A stretch of DNA of 20,933 nucleotides from the NCBI GenBank assembly GCA_934574095.1, contig CAKTMW010000030.1:1-20933 (forward strand), in the 5' to 3' direction. The notes below the pieces were generated by a model that was not told the origin of the DNA, made no database searches, and saw nothing but the letters and a program-made list of their open reading frames with translations. Position numbers and translations under genes: made by a program. Positions 1-7,136 of the stretch are shown here, one piece after another. The DNA is from an uncultured Oscillospiraceae bacterium (lineage in GTDB: Bacteria > Bacillota > Clostridia > Oscillospirales > Oscillospiraceae). Every line of letters starts with the position of its first letter. Position 1 is the stretch's first letter.

Positions 1-812
<812 letters not shown>

Positions 813-864
813 TTATTCCTCAGTGTTTGGGGAACGTTTGACGGACCCTATTCCATCGCCTTTG

Positions 865-893
865 ATGATAACACGGATTCCAGGATTTCTCAA
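865..893 (-). promoter_or_regulatory. Promoter of gdhA
   Basis: On the minus strand a -35 TTGAGA (888-893) and a -10 TATCAT (865-870) are separated by 17 bases. This predicts transcription starting near 858 and a leader of about 66 bases. The roughly 140 bases between this promoter and that of the divergent gene (894-1032) hold no supported gene. Confidence 0.7.
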
Positions 894-1032
894 GAGGAAA
901 CGGGCGAATTCTCCGGTGAACGATAGTAAAAATTCTGGAGGAAAATTTGTGCAAAATGTCGTTTCATCATTTAAAGTGCAATACGGAGGCAGTATTTTTA
1001 ACGGAGAGGGGGTGGTTTTTACTTATGGCATC

Positions 1033-1060
1033 TTGACATTTTTCGTCAATACCTTATAAT
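1033..1060 (+). promoter_or_regulatory. Consensus promoter of the phosphoribosyltransferase gene
   Basis: A perfect -35 TTGACA (1033-1038) and a perfect -10 TATAAT (1055-1060) are separated by 16 bases. Transcription should begin near 1067, giving a leader of about 50 bases. That is too short for a purine riboswitch, and no such aptamer is visible. Confidence 0.85.
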
Positions 1061-1116
1061 GAGACTGTTGGCTGGAAGCCGAAAGCGATCGATTCAGGAA
1101 AAAGGAGATTATGATA

Positions 1117-1677
1117 ATGACATATACCATGACCATTGCCGGGTTGAAGCGTGAGCTTCCCATCTGCAAGGTGAATGACGATCTTTATATCGGCGCGTTC
1201 ATCTGCTTTGGCGACGCCGAGGTCACCGAGGCCGCCGCTGCCGCCATGCTCAAGAAGCTGGAGGGCATTGAATACGATTACCTCTTTACCGCCGAGGCCA
1301 AGTCCATCCCCCTCATTCACGAGATGGCCCGCCAGAGCGGCGCGAAAAAGTACTTCATCGCCCGCAAGGGCCCCAAGGTCTATATGCCCGATCCTATTTC
1401 CGTGGCGGATCAGTCCATCACCACCCTGGCCCAGCAGATGCTGTATCTGGGCAGCGACGACGCGGCGCTGATCAAGGGGAAGAAGATCGTCATCATGGAC
1501 GACGTGATCTCCACCGGCGGCAGCCTGAAGGCCATGGAGGCCCTGGTGCATAAGGCCGGCGGCGAGGTGGTGGCCAAGATCGCCGTACTGGCCGAGGGCG
1601 GCGCGGCGGACCGCAAGGACATCATGTTCCTGGAGAAGCTGCCTGTGTTCAACGCCGACGGCAGCATCAAGGGATAA
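1117..1677 (+). CDS. Phosphoribosyltransferase, adenine/xanthine PRTase-like
   Basis: A 186-residue type I phosphoribosyltransferase. The PRPP-binding loop is clear at residues 125-136 (VIMDDVISTGGS: hydrophobic strand, two acidic residues, then the TGG turn). An FTAEAKSIPL segment in the first half corresponds to the hood/flexible-loop side of APRT-like enzymes. It probably attaches a free purine base to PRPP in salvage, and adenine is the likeliest substrate; the exact base is an inference. Two in-frame ATGs exist, at 1111 and 1117. The AAAGGAG at 1101-1107 lies 3 bases from the first and 9 from the second, so 1117 is preferred. The gene is monocistronic between a consensus promoter and a strong terminator. 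The adenine deaminase gene follows on the same strand but has a separate promoter. Confidence 0.85.
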   Translation: MTYTMTIAGLKRELPICKVNDDLYIGAFICFGDAEVTEAAAAAMLKKLEGIEYDYLFTAEAKSIPLIHEMARQSGAKKYFIARKGPKVYMPDPISVADQSITTLAQQMLYLGSDDAALIKGKKIVIMDDVISTGGSLKAMEALVHKAGGEVVAKIAVLAEGGAADRKDIMFLEKLPVFNADGSIKG

Positions 1678-1695
1678 AATAACATCATACATAGC

Positions 1696-1727
1696 AAAAA
1701 CCGTCCCGATGAATCGGGACGGTTTTT
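1696..1727 (+). terminator. Rho-independent terminator after the phosphoribosyltransferase gene
   Basis: Arms AAAAACCGTCCCGAT (1696-1710) and ATCGGGACGGTTTTT (1713-1727) are perfectly complementary around a 2-base centre. The A and U tracts make it work in either direction. Confidence 0.93.
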
Positions 1728-1805
1728 GTTTGCGGGGGGCGGCATACGGCAGGGGCGGCCCCAAGAGCATCCCCTACGGAATGACCGCCGGCGGACTATT
1801 CGTAG

Positions 1806-1826
1806 GGGAGGGGCTCTGCCCCTCCC
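1806..1826. repeat. Intergenic palindromic repeat, copy 1
   Basis: Nine-base arms GGGAGGGGC and GCCCCTCCC flank a TCT loop, preceded by CGTAG. It is the first clear copy of a family whose other members lie at 1857, 1904, 1970, 6522, 6565, 16970, 17015, 18482 and 18535. The preceding stretch 1731-1800 contains only a degenerate GGGGCGGCCCC...CCCCTACGGA copy and no gene. Confidence 0.8.
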
Positions 1827-1856
1827 GTCGTTTAATGATGGGCACCACCGTACACC

Positions 1857-1885
1857 GTAGGGGCGGGGTAGAACCCCGCCCCTAC
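1857..1885. repeat. Intergenic palindromic repeat, copy 2
   Basis: A perfect 13-base stem: GTAGGGGCGGGGT (1857-1869) pairs with ACCCCGCCCCTAC (1873-1885) around an AGA loop. The inner arms, loop and right-hand CCTAC are repeated exactly at 17015-17039. Confidence 0.85.
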
Positions 1886-1903
1886 GCCCATCTATCGCAC
1901 CGT

Positions 1904-1939
1904 TCCGTCAGGGCGGACAGAGTCGTCCGCCCCTACGGA
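1904..1939. repeat. Intergenic palindromic repeat, copy 3
   Basis: Outer arms TCCGT (1904-1908) and ACGGA (1935-1939) enclose inner arms GGGCGGAC (1911-1918) and GTCCGCCC (1925-1932) with a 6-base AGAGTC loop. The two bases between outer and inner stems (CA/CT) do not pair. This copy shows the full terminal symmetry of the family. Confidence 0.85.
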
Positions 1940-1969
1940 TGTTTACCGGTGCCCTGGCGTATGTCGTGC

Positions 1970-1998
1970 GGGCCGATGTGGGCATCGGCCCCTACGGA
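1970..1998. repeat. Intergenic palindromic repeat, copy 4
   Basis: Arms GGGCCGATG (1970-1978) and CATCGGCCC (1983-1991) flank a TGGG loop, followed by the family end CTACGGA. The stretch 1999-2076 up to the ade promoter shows no gene. Confidence 0.85.
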
Positions 1999-2076
1999 AG
2001 TAACGTCGATACCAGTCTCGTGCCGTCCGTCATTACCCCTCCTTATCCTGTTCCAATTACTGCCACGAATTTGAAA

Positions 2077-2105
2077 TGGACATTTACGATAAATTGTGCT
2101 AATAT
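2077..2105 (+). promoter_or_regulatory. Promoter of ade
   Basis: A -35-like TGGACA (2077-2082) and a -10 TAATAT (2100-2105) are 17 bases apart. Just downstream lies a small palindrome, CAATAAA (2113-2119), one central A, TTTATTG (2121-2127). It sits near +1 to +15 and could be an operator. Confidence 0.6.
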
Positions 2106-2143
2106 GAGAAATCAATAAAATTTATTGCGATGGAGGTCATATT

Positions 2144-3874
2144 ATGGCAGTCAAAGAGAGCTATGCCGGCAAGATCAACCGCAAGCTGAACAAGAAGCTG
2201 CACGTCATCGAGGTGGCGGCGGGCCGCCGCCCGGCCGATCTGGTGCTGAAAAACGCCACCTACGTCAACGTGTTTTCCAATGAGCTGTGCCAGGCGGACA
2301 TCGCCGTGGCCGAGGGCCTGATCGTGGGCATGGGCGAGTACCACGGCGACGTGGAGGTGGACGTTTCCGGCAAGATCGTGCTGCCGGGCTTTGTGGACGC
2401 CCACATCCATCTGGAGAGCTCGCTGGTGAGCCCCAGCGAATTCGCCCGTGCGGTGCTGCCCCACGGCACCACCACCGTCATCACCGACCCCCACGAGATT
2501 GCCAACGTCATGGGCACCGACGGCATCGAGTATATGCTGCAAGCCACCGAGGACCTGCCGGTGGACGTGCGGTTCATGCTGCCCTCCTGTGTACCCGCCA
2601 CGCCCATGGACGAGTCCGGGGCCAATCTGGACTACCGGGCCATCGACTCCTTCTATGACCATGCCCGTGTACAGGGCTTGGCCGAGATGATGAACTCCTA
2701 CGGCGTCATCCACAGCGATCCGGACGTGGTGTCCAAGATCGTGGCCAGTCAGGCCCACCACAAGAAGATCGACGGCCACGCCCCTGATCTGGTGGGCAAC
2801 GACCTGAACGCCTATGTGGCGGCAGGCGTGTACTCCGACCATGAGTGCCACGACCTGAACGACGCCATCGCCAAATTGCAGCGGGGCCAGTTCATCATGA
2901 TCCGCGAGGGCACCGCCGCCCGCAATCTGGAGGCGCTGGTTCCCCTACTGTGCGACAAGTATGTGGAGCGCTGCATGTTCTGCACCGACGACAAGCACCC
3001 CAACGACCTGCTGGAGAAGGGCCACATCGACTACATCGTGAAGAAGGCCATCTCGCTGGGCGTGGAGCCCATCACCGCCATTAAGGCCGCCTGCCACAAC
3101 GCCGCACGGTACTTCCTGCTGAACAACCGGGGCGCTATTGCGCCCGGCTATCTGGGCGATTTCGTCATCATCGACGACTTCGAGCATTTCAACATTGAGA
3201 AGGTCTACAAGCGCGGCGTGCTGATGTGTGAGAACGGTCAGGTGGCGGACTTCCCCGTGCCGGAGGTGGATCCCTATCTGGTGGAGCGGGCACACCACAC
3301 CTTCCATGTGTCCCAGCTGACCGCCGCCGACTTTGTGGACAACCGGCCCCACGCCGTCATCGGCATGGTGGACGGCGAGATCACCACCACCGACTGCGGC
3401 TATACCGACCGCATCGACGCGGAGTACGATATTTTGAAGATCGCCGTGATCGAGCGGCACAAGAACACCCATCATATCGGTCTGGGCTACATCAAGGGCT
3501 ACGGCCTGAAGCACGGCGCGGTGGCCACCTCCATCAGCCACGACAGCCACAACATCATTGTGGTGGGCACCAATGAGGCGGATATGGCCTTCGCCGCCAA
3601 CCAGGTGGTGGCGCTGAACGGCGGCATCGTGGTGGCGCGGGACGGCGCTGTCAGCGGCCAGGTGCCCCTGGCGGTGGCCGGTATCATGAGCGACGAGCCG
3701 CTGGTGGAGGTGAACCGCAAGCTGGAAGAGGCCAAGGAGAAGGCCTTTGCCGCCGGTGTCAACCGGAACATCGACCCCTTCATGACGCTGAGCTTCATGG
3801 CGCTGCCGGTGATCCCCACCCTGCGCATCACCACAAGAGGCGTGTTCGACGTGACCACGCAGCGGTATATCTAA
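2144..3874 (+). CDS. ade: Adenine deaminase
   Basis: A 576-residue cytoplasmic metal-dependent amidohydrolase that converts adenine to hypoxanthine and ammonia (EC 3.5.4.2). This feeds adenine into the hypoxanthine/guanine salvage branch. The length matches the bacterial Ade/AdeC family. Metal-site motifs visible are PGFVDAHIHLESS (81-93, with His87, His89 and Glu91), TDPHEIANVMG (114-124), GHAPDL (211-216), SDHECH (231-236) and the catalytic-acid segment CTDDKHP (280-286). The C-terminal half carries the extra domain typical of this family, with SHDSHN as a recognisable marker. GGAGG at 2132-2136 is 7 bases before the ATG. The gene has its own promoter and stands downstream of a phosphoribosyltransferase gene, consistent with purine salvage. 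No clear U-tract terminator follows. Confidence 0.95.
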   Translation: MAVKESYAGKINRKLNKKLHVIEVAAGRRPADLVLKNATYVNVFSNELCQADIAVAEGLIVGMGEYHGDVEVDVSGKIVLPGFVDAHIHLESSLVSPSEFARAVLPHGTTTVITDPHEIANVMGTDGIEYMLQATEDLPVDVRFMLPSCVPATPMDESGANLDYRAIDSFYDHARVQGLAEMMNSYGVIHSDPDVVSKIVASQAHHKKIDGHAPDLVGNDLNAYVAAGVYSDHECHDLNDAIAKLQRGQFIMIREGTAARNLEALVPLLCDKYVERCMFCTDDKHPNDLLEKGHIDYIVKKAISLGVEPITAIKAACHNAARYFLLNNRGAIAPGYLGDFVIIDDFEHFNIEKVYKRGVLMCENGQVADFPVPEVDPYLVERAHHTFHVSQLTAADFVDNRPHAVIGMVDGEITTTDCGYTDRIDAEYDILKIAVIERHKNTHHIGLGYIKGYGLKHGAVATSISHDSHNIIVVGTNEADMAFAANQVVALNGGIVVARDGAVSGQVPLAVAGIMSDEPLVEVNRKLEEAKEKAFAAGVNRNIDPFMTLSFMALPVIPTLRITTRGVFDVTTQRYI

Positions 3875-3981
3875 AAAACTGGCGCAAAATCAAAAGCACC
3901 CCCGCCGCCCGACGGGCGGGCTGCATGAGACCGTGAACAGGCACAGCAGGATAACTGCTTGGTGTAGCGTATGAGCAGCAT
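3875..3981. other. Spacer after ade with short GC hairpin
   Basis: The spacer holds a short hairpin, CCGCCC (3905-3910) and GGGCGG (3914-3919), without a T tract, so it is a poor terminator. The 15 bases at 3877-3891, right behind the ade stop codon, recur exactly at 6493-6507 behind another stop codon. Confidence 0.4.
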
Positions 3982-4035
3982 CCCTTGCCTCTCCCTTCGG
4001 GAGAGGTGGCCGAGCGCAGCGAGGACGGAGAGGGC
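3982..4035 (+). repeat. Flanking repeat, left copy, upstream of the DUF559 gene
   Basis: The element begins CCCTTG, continues with the hairpin arms CTCTCCC and GGGAGAG, then TGGCCGAGCGCAGCGAGGAC, and ends GGAGAGGGC. The reverse complement of 4398-4448 has the same order of blocks: CCCTTG, CTCTCCC/GGGAGAG, TG, GCAG, GAGAGGG. The two are therefore inverted copies of one family. The GGAGAGG at the right end lies 7 bases before the start codon of the nuclease gene and serves as its ribosome binding site. Confidence 0.75.
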
Positions 4036-4040
4036 AAACG

Positions 4041-4466
4041 ATGAGCATACCCAAAGACAGTACCCAATTAGAAAATGCCCGGCGTCTTCGCAGGGAGATG
4101 ACAACCCACGAACGTAAGCTCTGGTATCTTTTTCTGCGCAAATATCCGGTAAAGATTTACAAACAGCGGATTATCGGCAGATTCATCGTGGACTTTTACT
4201 GTGCTTCGGCCAGACTGGTCATTGAATTGGATGGGTCTCAGCATTATGAACCCCAGGGGATCGCCTATGATGCGGAACGTTCTCAATTCCTGACAGCTCT
4301 TGGTTTGGAGGTTTTGCGTTTCTCCAACCGGGATATTGACAGAAATTTTCGCGGTGTGTGCACACAAATTGATTGTATCATTCAAAAAAGCTGCAAGCCC
4401 CTCTCAGTCACCTGCGGTGACAGCTCTCCCAGAGGGAGAGCCAAGGGCCTGTGCCCCGTTATATAG
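4041..4466 (+). CDS. DUF559 (Vsr/PD-(D/E)XK-like) nuclease-family protein
   Basis: A 141-residue protein of the DUF559 family, which has a fold related to Vsr mismatch endonucleases and restriction-type nucleases. The core runs from about residue 20 to 115: THERKLWYLFLR, then QRIIGRFIVDFYC (42-54, Asp51), VIELDGSQHY (60-69, Glu62 and Asp64), an AYDAER helix and GLEVLRFSN (88-96). These acidic residues fit a PD-(D/E)XK-like site. The biological role of the family is not established and no activity is claimed. The gene is enclosed by inverted copies of one repeat. The left copy supplies the ribosome binding site; the right copy encodes residues about 120-141, a tail outside the conserved core. 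It is less GC-rich than its neighbours, suggesting acquisition together with the repeats. Confidence 0.85.
   Translation: MSIPKDSTQLENARRLRREMTTHERKLWYLFLRKYPVKIYKQRIIGRFIVDFYCASARLVIELDGSQHYEPQGIAYDAERSQFLTALGLEVLRFSNRDIDRNFRGVCTQIDCIIQKSCKPLSVTCGDSSPRGRAKGLCPVI
4398..4448 (-). repeat. Flanking repeat, right (inverted) copy, overlapping the DUF559 3' end
   Basis: On the plus strand this reads CCCCTCTCAG, arms GTCACC (4407-4412) and GGTGAC (4416-4421), then CTCTCCC and GGGAGAG arms (4424-4440) and CCAAGGGC. Reverse-complemented it matches the block order of the left copy at 3982-4035. The last 22 codons of the nuclease gene, apart from the final few, lie inside it. Confidence 0.75.
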
Positions 4467-4478
4467 CATGTTGGCATG

Positions 4479-4513
4479 AAAAATGGAGCGTATCGGTATC
4501 GATACGCTCCATT
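4479..4513 (-). terminator. Terminator of the lysR-type gene
   Basis: Arms AATGGAGCGTATCG (4482-4495) and CGATACGCTCCATT (4500-4513) flank a GTAT loop. Read on the minus strand, the hairpin is followed by a T-rich run at 4479-4483, as expected for a rho-independent terminator of the gene ending at 4600. Confidence 0.85.
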
Positions 4514-4599
4514 CACTATCTTACGACCATCCGTCAAATGTGCAGCGGGGGTTCTGCGCGGCAAATGGTTGTAGGGTCGACGTCAGATTTTGCGTCAGT

Positions 4600-5487
4600 T
4601 CACTTTACGCTCTCCCGGATGAACTCCGCGAACCGCTGGGCCGCCGCCGTCTGGGGGACGCCGCGGAGGACGCACATATCCACGCTGCGGGGCGGGATGT
4701 CAAAGGTGGTCTGGAGCTTTCGCAGGCGGCCGTTGTCCAGGTCCCGGCGGACGAATTCCTCCGTCACGCCCGCCACGCCGAAGCCGATGGCGGCCAGGTC
4801 CACCAGCAGGCTCCGGGCGCCCAGCTCGATCTCCGGATTCAGCCGCAGGCCGTTTTGCAGGAAGAACTTCTCCAGATACAGCCGGGAGCTGGCCTTCCGC
4901 TCCAGCAGGATCAGCGGGAAGTCGGCGATCTCGGCCAAGGTGTAGATGTGGTCAAAGTCGCAGGGATAGTCGGGGCTGGCCACGAAGATGGAGTGGGTGG
5001 CAAAGCAGGGGACGGTCTCGAAGCTGCCCTCGCCGGGGGTGCTGGCAAAGGCGATGTCCACCTTGCCGGATTGCAGCAGGCCCAGGACCTTGTGGCTGCG
5101 GCCGGAGACGATCTGAATATGAATGGCGGGGTACTGCTTGTGGAAGCTGTCCAGATAGGGCAGCAGGAACTGGCTGGTGACGGTGTCGGACGCGCCGATG
5201 GTCAGGTGGCCCATCTGCAGCTCGCGGGTCTGGCTCAGCTTGGCCTCGCCGGTCTCCAGCAGGCCGATGGCGCTGCGGACATATTCATACAGCAGCTTGC
5301 CGTCGGCGGTCAGAGTGACGCCGCGGCTGTTGCGGGCAAACAGGCGGGTCTGGAGATCGCTCTCCAGCTGCTTGATGGATTGACTGACGGCGGATTGGCT
5401 GATGTACAGCGCCTGGGCCGCGGCAGTGATGTTGCCGGCCTCCGCCACTTCCTTGAATACCTTGTAGAGTTCCAGTTTAACGGCCAT
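4600..5487 (-). CDS. LysR-family transcriptional regulator
   Basis: A 295-residue LysR-type regulator. The N-terminal winged helix-turn-helix is unmistakable: KLELYKVFKEVAEAGNITAA, followed by QSAVSQSIKQLE (31-42) and RLFARNSRGVTLTADG (48-63). The remainder, about residues 90-290, is a periplasmic-binding-protein-like effector domain (HLTIGASDTV, then FASTPGEGSFETV). Of two close ATGs, 5496 touches the AAAGGA motif, whereas 5487 lies at normal spacing, so 5487 is chosen. It is divergent from a two-gene membrane-protein operon that starts at 5646, with overlapping promoter regions, so it probably controls that operon and itself. The effector is unknown. CysL/CysB-like relatives are possible, but the sequence does not decide this. 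Confidence 0.93.
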   Translation of the reverse strand: MAVKLELYKVFKEVAEAGNITAAAQALYISQSAVSQSIKQLESDLQTRLFARNSRGVTLTADGKLLYEYVRSAIGLLETGEAKLSQTRELQMGHLTIGASDTVTSQFLLPYLDSFHKQYPAIHIQIVSGRSHKVLGLLQSGKVDIAFASTPGEGSFETVPCFATHSIFVASPDYPCDFDHIYTLAEIADFPLILLERKASSRLYLEKFFLQNGLRLNPEIELGARSLLVDLAAIGFGVAGVTEEFVRRDLDNGRLRKLQTTFDIPPRSVDMCVLRGVPQTAAAQRFAEFIRESVK

Positions 5488-5543
5488 TTCAACCATCCTT
5501 TCATAAGATAAGACGATATATCAATAATGTAACATTTGAAATA

Positions 5544-5571
5544 ATTATACCAGATATGCCGGTAAATGCAA
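5544..5571 (-). promoter_or_regulatory. Promoter of the lysR-type gene with overlapping inverted repeat
   Basis: On the minus strand, TTGCAT (5566-5571) and a perfect TATAAT (5544-5549) are 16 bases apart. An inverted repeat, ATAAT (5524-5528) and ATTAT (5544-5548), overlaps the -10. It is a candidate LysR binding site for autorepression. Confidence 0.65.
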
Positions 5572-5579
5572 GCCCCAAT

Positions 5580-5608
5580 TTGACGTTTTTCCCGCTGTAT
5601 GGTACAAT
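5580..5608 (+). promoter_or_regulatory. Promoter of the two-gene membrane-protein operon
   Basis: A -35 TTGACG (5580-5585) and a -10 TACAAT (5603-5608) are separated by the optimal 17 bases. The start codon at 5646 follows a leader of about 30 bases carrying GAGG at 5635-5638. Confidence 0.78.
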
Positions 5609-5645
5609 ACAGCAGATAACAACAGAAAGCGTTTGAGGTGAGTCT

Positions 5646-6170
5646 ATGCAGCAGATCAAGCGGGCCTGGAACAACCAGGACCTGGCAAATAAAGTGATTC
5701 TGGTCACCGGCGTCATTATGGCCATCGTGTGCCTGGCGATGGGACAGGGGAAGTACGGCGTGGTGTTCATTGTGCTGATGGCCGCCTTTATGGTGGCCCA
5801 CTCCGGCCAGCGGACCAAGCGCCTGCGCCGGCTGTACGGCAGTATGTACTTCCATATGCCCGACGGCGAGATCGTGCCCATGAGCTTCGACCAGGTGGCC
5901 GCCGAGTATGTGAAGGGCCAGCAGGGCAAGTACGCCGACCGTCTTGTGTCCCTGTGGTTCCCCTATTGGCGGATCAACGAGGATGGCCTGATGGACACCG
6001 CCTTCGGCTTGGAGGTCGACCTGACGGGGTTTGAGGACCCCGACGGCCTGCTGCCCCGGCTGAAGAAGGGGGATTTCATCTATGTGACGGGCCGGGTGCA
6101 GGCCAAGCGGCGGGATTACTTCTGCATCGACCGGGTGGAGGAGGTCCGCCGCCAGGAGACGCGGCCATGA
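5646..6170 (+). CDS. Membrane-anchored protein of unknown function
   Basis: A 174-residue protein I do not recognise. Residues about 16-31 and 38-52 form two hydrophobic segments (VILVTGVIMAIVCLAM and VVFIVLMAAFMVAH), a helical hairpin in the membrane. A basic stretch (GQRTKRLRRL) then points to a cytoplasmic C-terminal domain of about 115 residues. The end of this domain, GDFIYVTGRVQAKRRDYFCI, has the look of an OB-fold or other small beta-barrel strand pair, but this is only an impression. GAGG lies 7 bases before the start. The stop codon overlaps the next start (ATGA), so the two genes are co-translated. The divergent LysR-type gene is the likely regulator. Confidence 0.8.
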   Translation: MQQIKRAWNNQDLANKVILVTGVIMAIVCLAMGQGKYGVVFIVLMAAFMVAHSGQRTKRLRRLYGSMYFHMPDGEIVPMSFDQVAAEYVKGQQGKYADRLVSLWFPYWRINEDGLMDTAFGLEVDLTGFEDPDGLLPRLKKGDFIYVTGRVQAKRRDYFCIDRVEEVRRQETRP

Positions 6171-6493
6171 AGCAGGATTGGGGCGATCTGCGCTCGTTCA
6201 TCCACGGCGTCGTCAATCTGGTCTGGCCGGTGTTCGCCTATGACCTGGCGGAGCTGGCGTCGCTGATCATCGGGGGATACAGCTGGGCCACCATGGTGCC
6301 CTCCACCATTATGCTGATCCTGCCCATCGTGTCTGACGTGGTGGGCATTGTGGTGGCGGGTGTGCGGTACTACCGGCGGCAGAGTGTGCTGGCGCTGATG
6401 GGATTGATCTTCTCCATTGCGGCTCTGGCGCTGTATTACATTCTGCGGGTGATGATGCAGTTTTCGCTGGGATGGCTGGACCCGGCGATATGA
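6167..6493 (+). CDS. Small integral membrane protein of unknown function
   Basis: A 108-residue hydrophobic protein with about three membrane segments: roughly residues 15-36 (VVNLVWPVFAYDLAELASLI), 42-64 (MVPSTIMLILPIVSDVVGIV) and 72-95 (VLALMGLIFSIAALALYYIL). A short YYRRQ basic turn separates the last two. No domain is recognised. It overlaps the preceding gene by 4 bases and has its own AGGAG at 6154-6158, so the two products probably act together. No clean terminator follows; the next stretch is repeat DNA. Confidence 0.78.
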   Translation: MKQDWGDLRSFIHGVVNLVWPVFAYDLAELASLIIGGYSWATMVPSTIMLILPIVSDVVGIVVAGVRYYRRQSVLALMGLIFSIAALALYYILRVMMQFSLGWLDPAI

Positions 6494-6521
6494 ACTGGCG
6501 CAAAATCTTCGATTTCATTGC

Positions 6522-6550
6522 GGCGGCATGTGGTCATGCCGCCCTACGGA
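6522..6550. repeat. Intergenic palindromic repeat, copy 5
   Basis: Arms GGCGGCATG (6522-6530) and CATGCCGCC (6535-6543) flank a TGGT loop, followed by the family end CTACGGA. Confidence 0.85.
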
Positions 6551-6564
6551 TATTCTATCGCTAG

Positions 6565-6595
6565 CGGTCGCAGGGCGGGGTGACCACACCCCGCC
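6565..6595. repeat. Intergenic palindromic repeat, copy 6 (inverted)
   Basis: Arms GGCGGGGTG (6574-6582) and CACCCCGCC (6587-6595) flank ACCA, the complement of copy 5's loop. The family end TCGCAG precedes it on the left. Read on the minus strand it is a copy 5 type element with a different but still self-complementary stem interior (GGTG/CACC in place of CATG/CATG). Confidence 0.83.
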
Positions 6596-6629
6596 GTCCA
6601 CCAAACACAATTTCAGGAGCTTTTACCAT

Positions 6630-7136
6630 ATGAAACAGGAACGCATTCATGTTGGCACTATCGTCAACGCACACGGCATCCGGGGCGAGGTGAAACTGAA
6701 CCCGGTGGGCTTCGACCCGGAATTTCTGGCGGAATTTGACCGCTTCTGCATCGGCGGGAAGGAGACGGAGGTACGCTCCTCCCGCGTCCACAAATCCGTG
6801 CTGCTGGTGACGCTGCCGGGGGTGGAGGACATGGATGCGGCCCTGGCCCTGAAGGGCAAGAGCGTGGAGATTTACGCCGACGACGTGGAGCTGCCGGAGG
6901 GCGAGTATTTCGACGCGGAGCTGGAGGGCTGCGCGGTGCTGGACGACGCCACCGGCCAGGAGCTGGGCGAGCTGAAGCGGGTGCTGCACTATCCCGCCCA
7001 CAAGGTCTATGAGGTGAAGGGTGACAGGGAGTACCTGATCCCTGCCGTGCCGGGGGTGTTCATCGCCTCGGTGGACATCGACGCGGGTGTGGTGCGGGTA
7101 CACATGATGAAAGGGCTGGCCACCGATGAGAATTGA
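6630..7136 (+). CDS. rimM: Ribosome maturation factor RimM
   Basis: A 168-residue 16S rRNA processing protein that helps assemble the 30S subunit head by binding ribosomal protein S19. The N-terminal RimM domain starts with the family signature VGTIVNAHGIRGEVKL (residues 8-23). The C-terminal PRC-barrel domain begins near EGEYFDAELEGC and ends with YLIPAVPGVFIASVDIDAG. The ATG at 6630 follows AGGAG (6615-6619) at 10 bases. An upstream in-frame extension exists but runs through repeat DNA and is not credible. The stop codon overlaps the start of trmD, a very common gene pair. The usual upstream partners rpsP and the KH-domain gene are not adjacent here. Confidence 0.95.
   Translation: MKQERIHVGTIVNAHGIRGEVKLNPVGFDPEFLAEFDRFCIGGKETEVRSSRVHKSVLLVTLPGVEDMDAALALKGKSVEIYADDVELPEGEYFDAELEGCAVLDDATGQELGELKRVLHYPAHKVYEVKGDREYLIPAVPGVFIASVDIDAGVVRVHMMKGLATDEN

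Noticed and set aside
951..1059. Small GTG-start frame with GGAGG upstream, between gdhA and the PRTase gene
   Set aside because: Only about 35 codons, no recognisable features, and it runs across the consensus promoter of the next gene.
1061..1116. Possible purine riboswitch before the phosphoribosyltransferase gene
   Set aside because: The leader is only about 50 bases and lacks the three-way-junction aptamer and a terminator.
1801..2000. Closely spaced hairpins as a CRISPR array
   Set aside because: The units differ in sequence, are irregularly spaced and are palindromic throughout; there are no uniform spacers and no cas genes.
4483..5511. Plus-strand open frame opposite the LysR-type gene
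   Set aside because: The opposite strand has clear LysR motifs, start, promoter and terminator; this frame begins inside that terminator hairpin.
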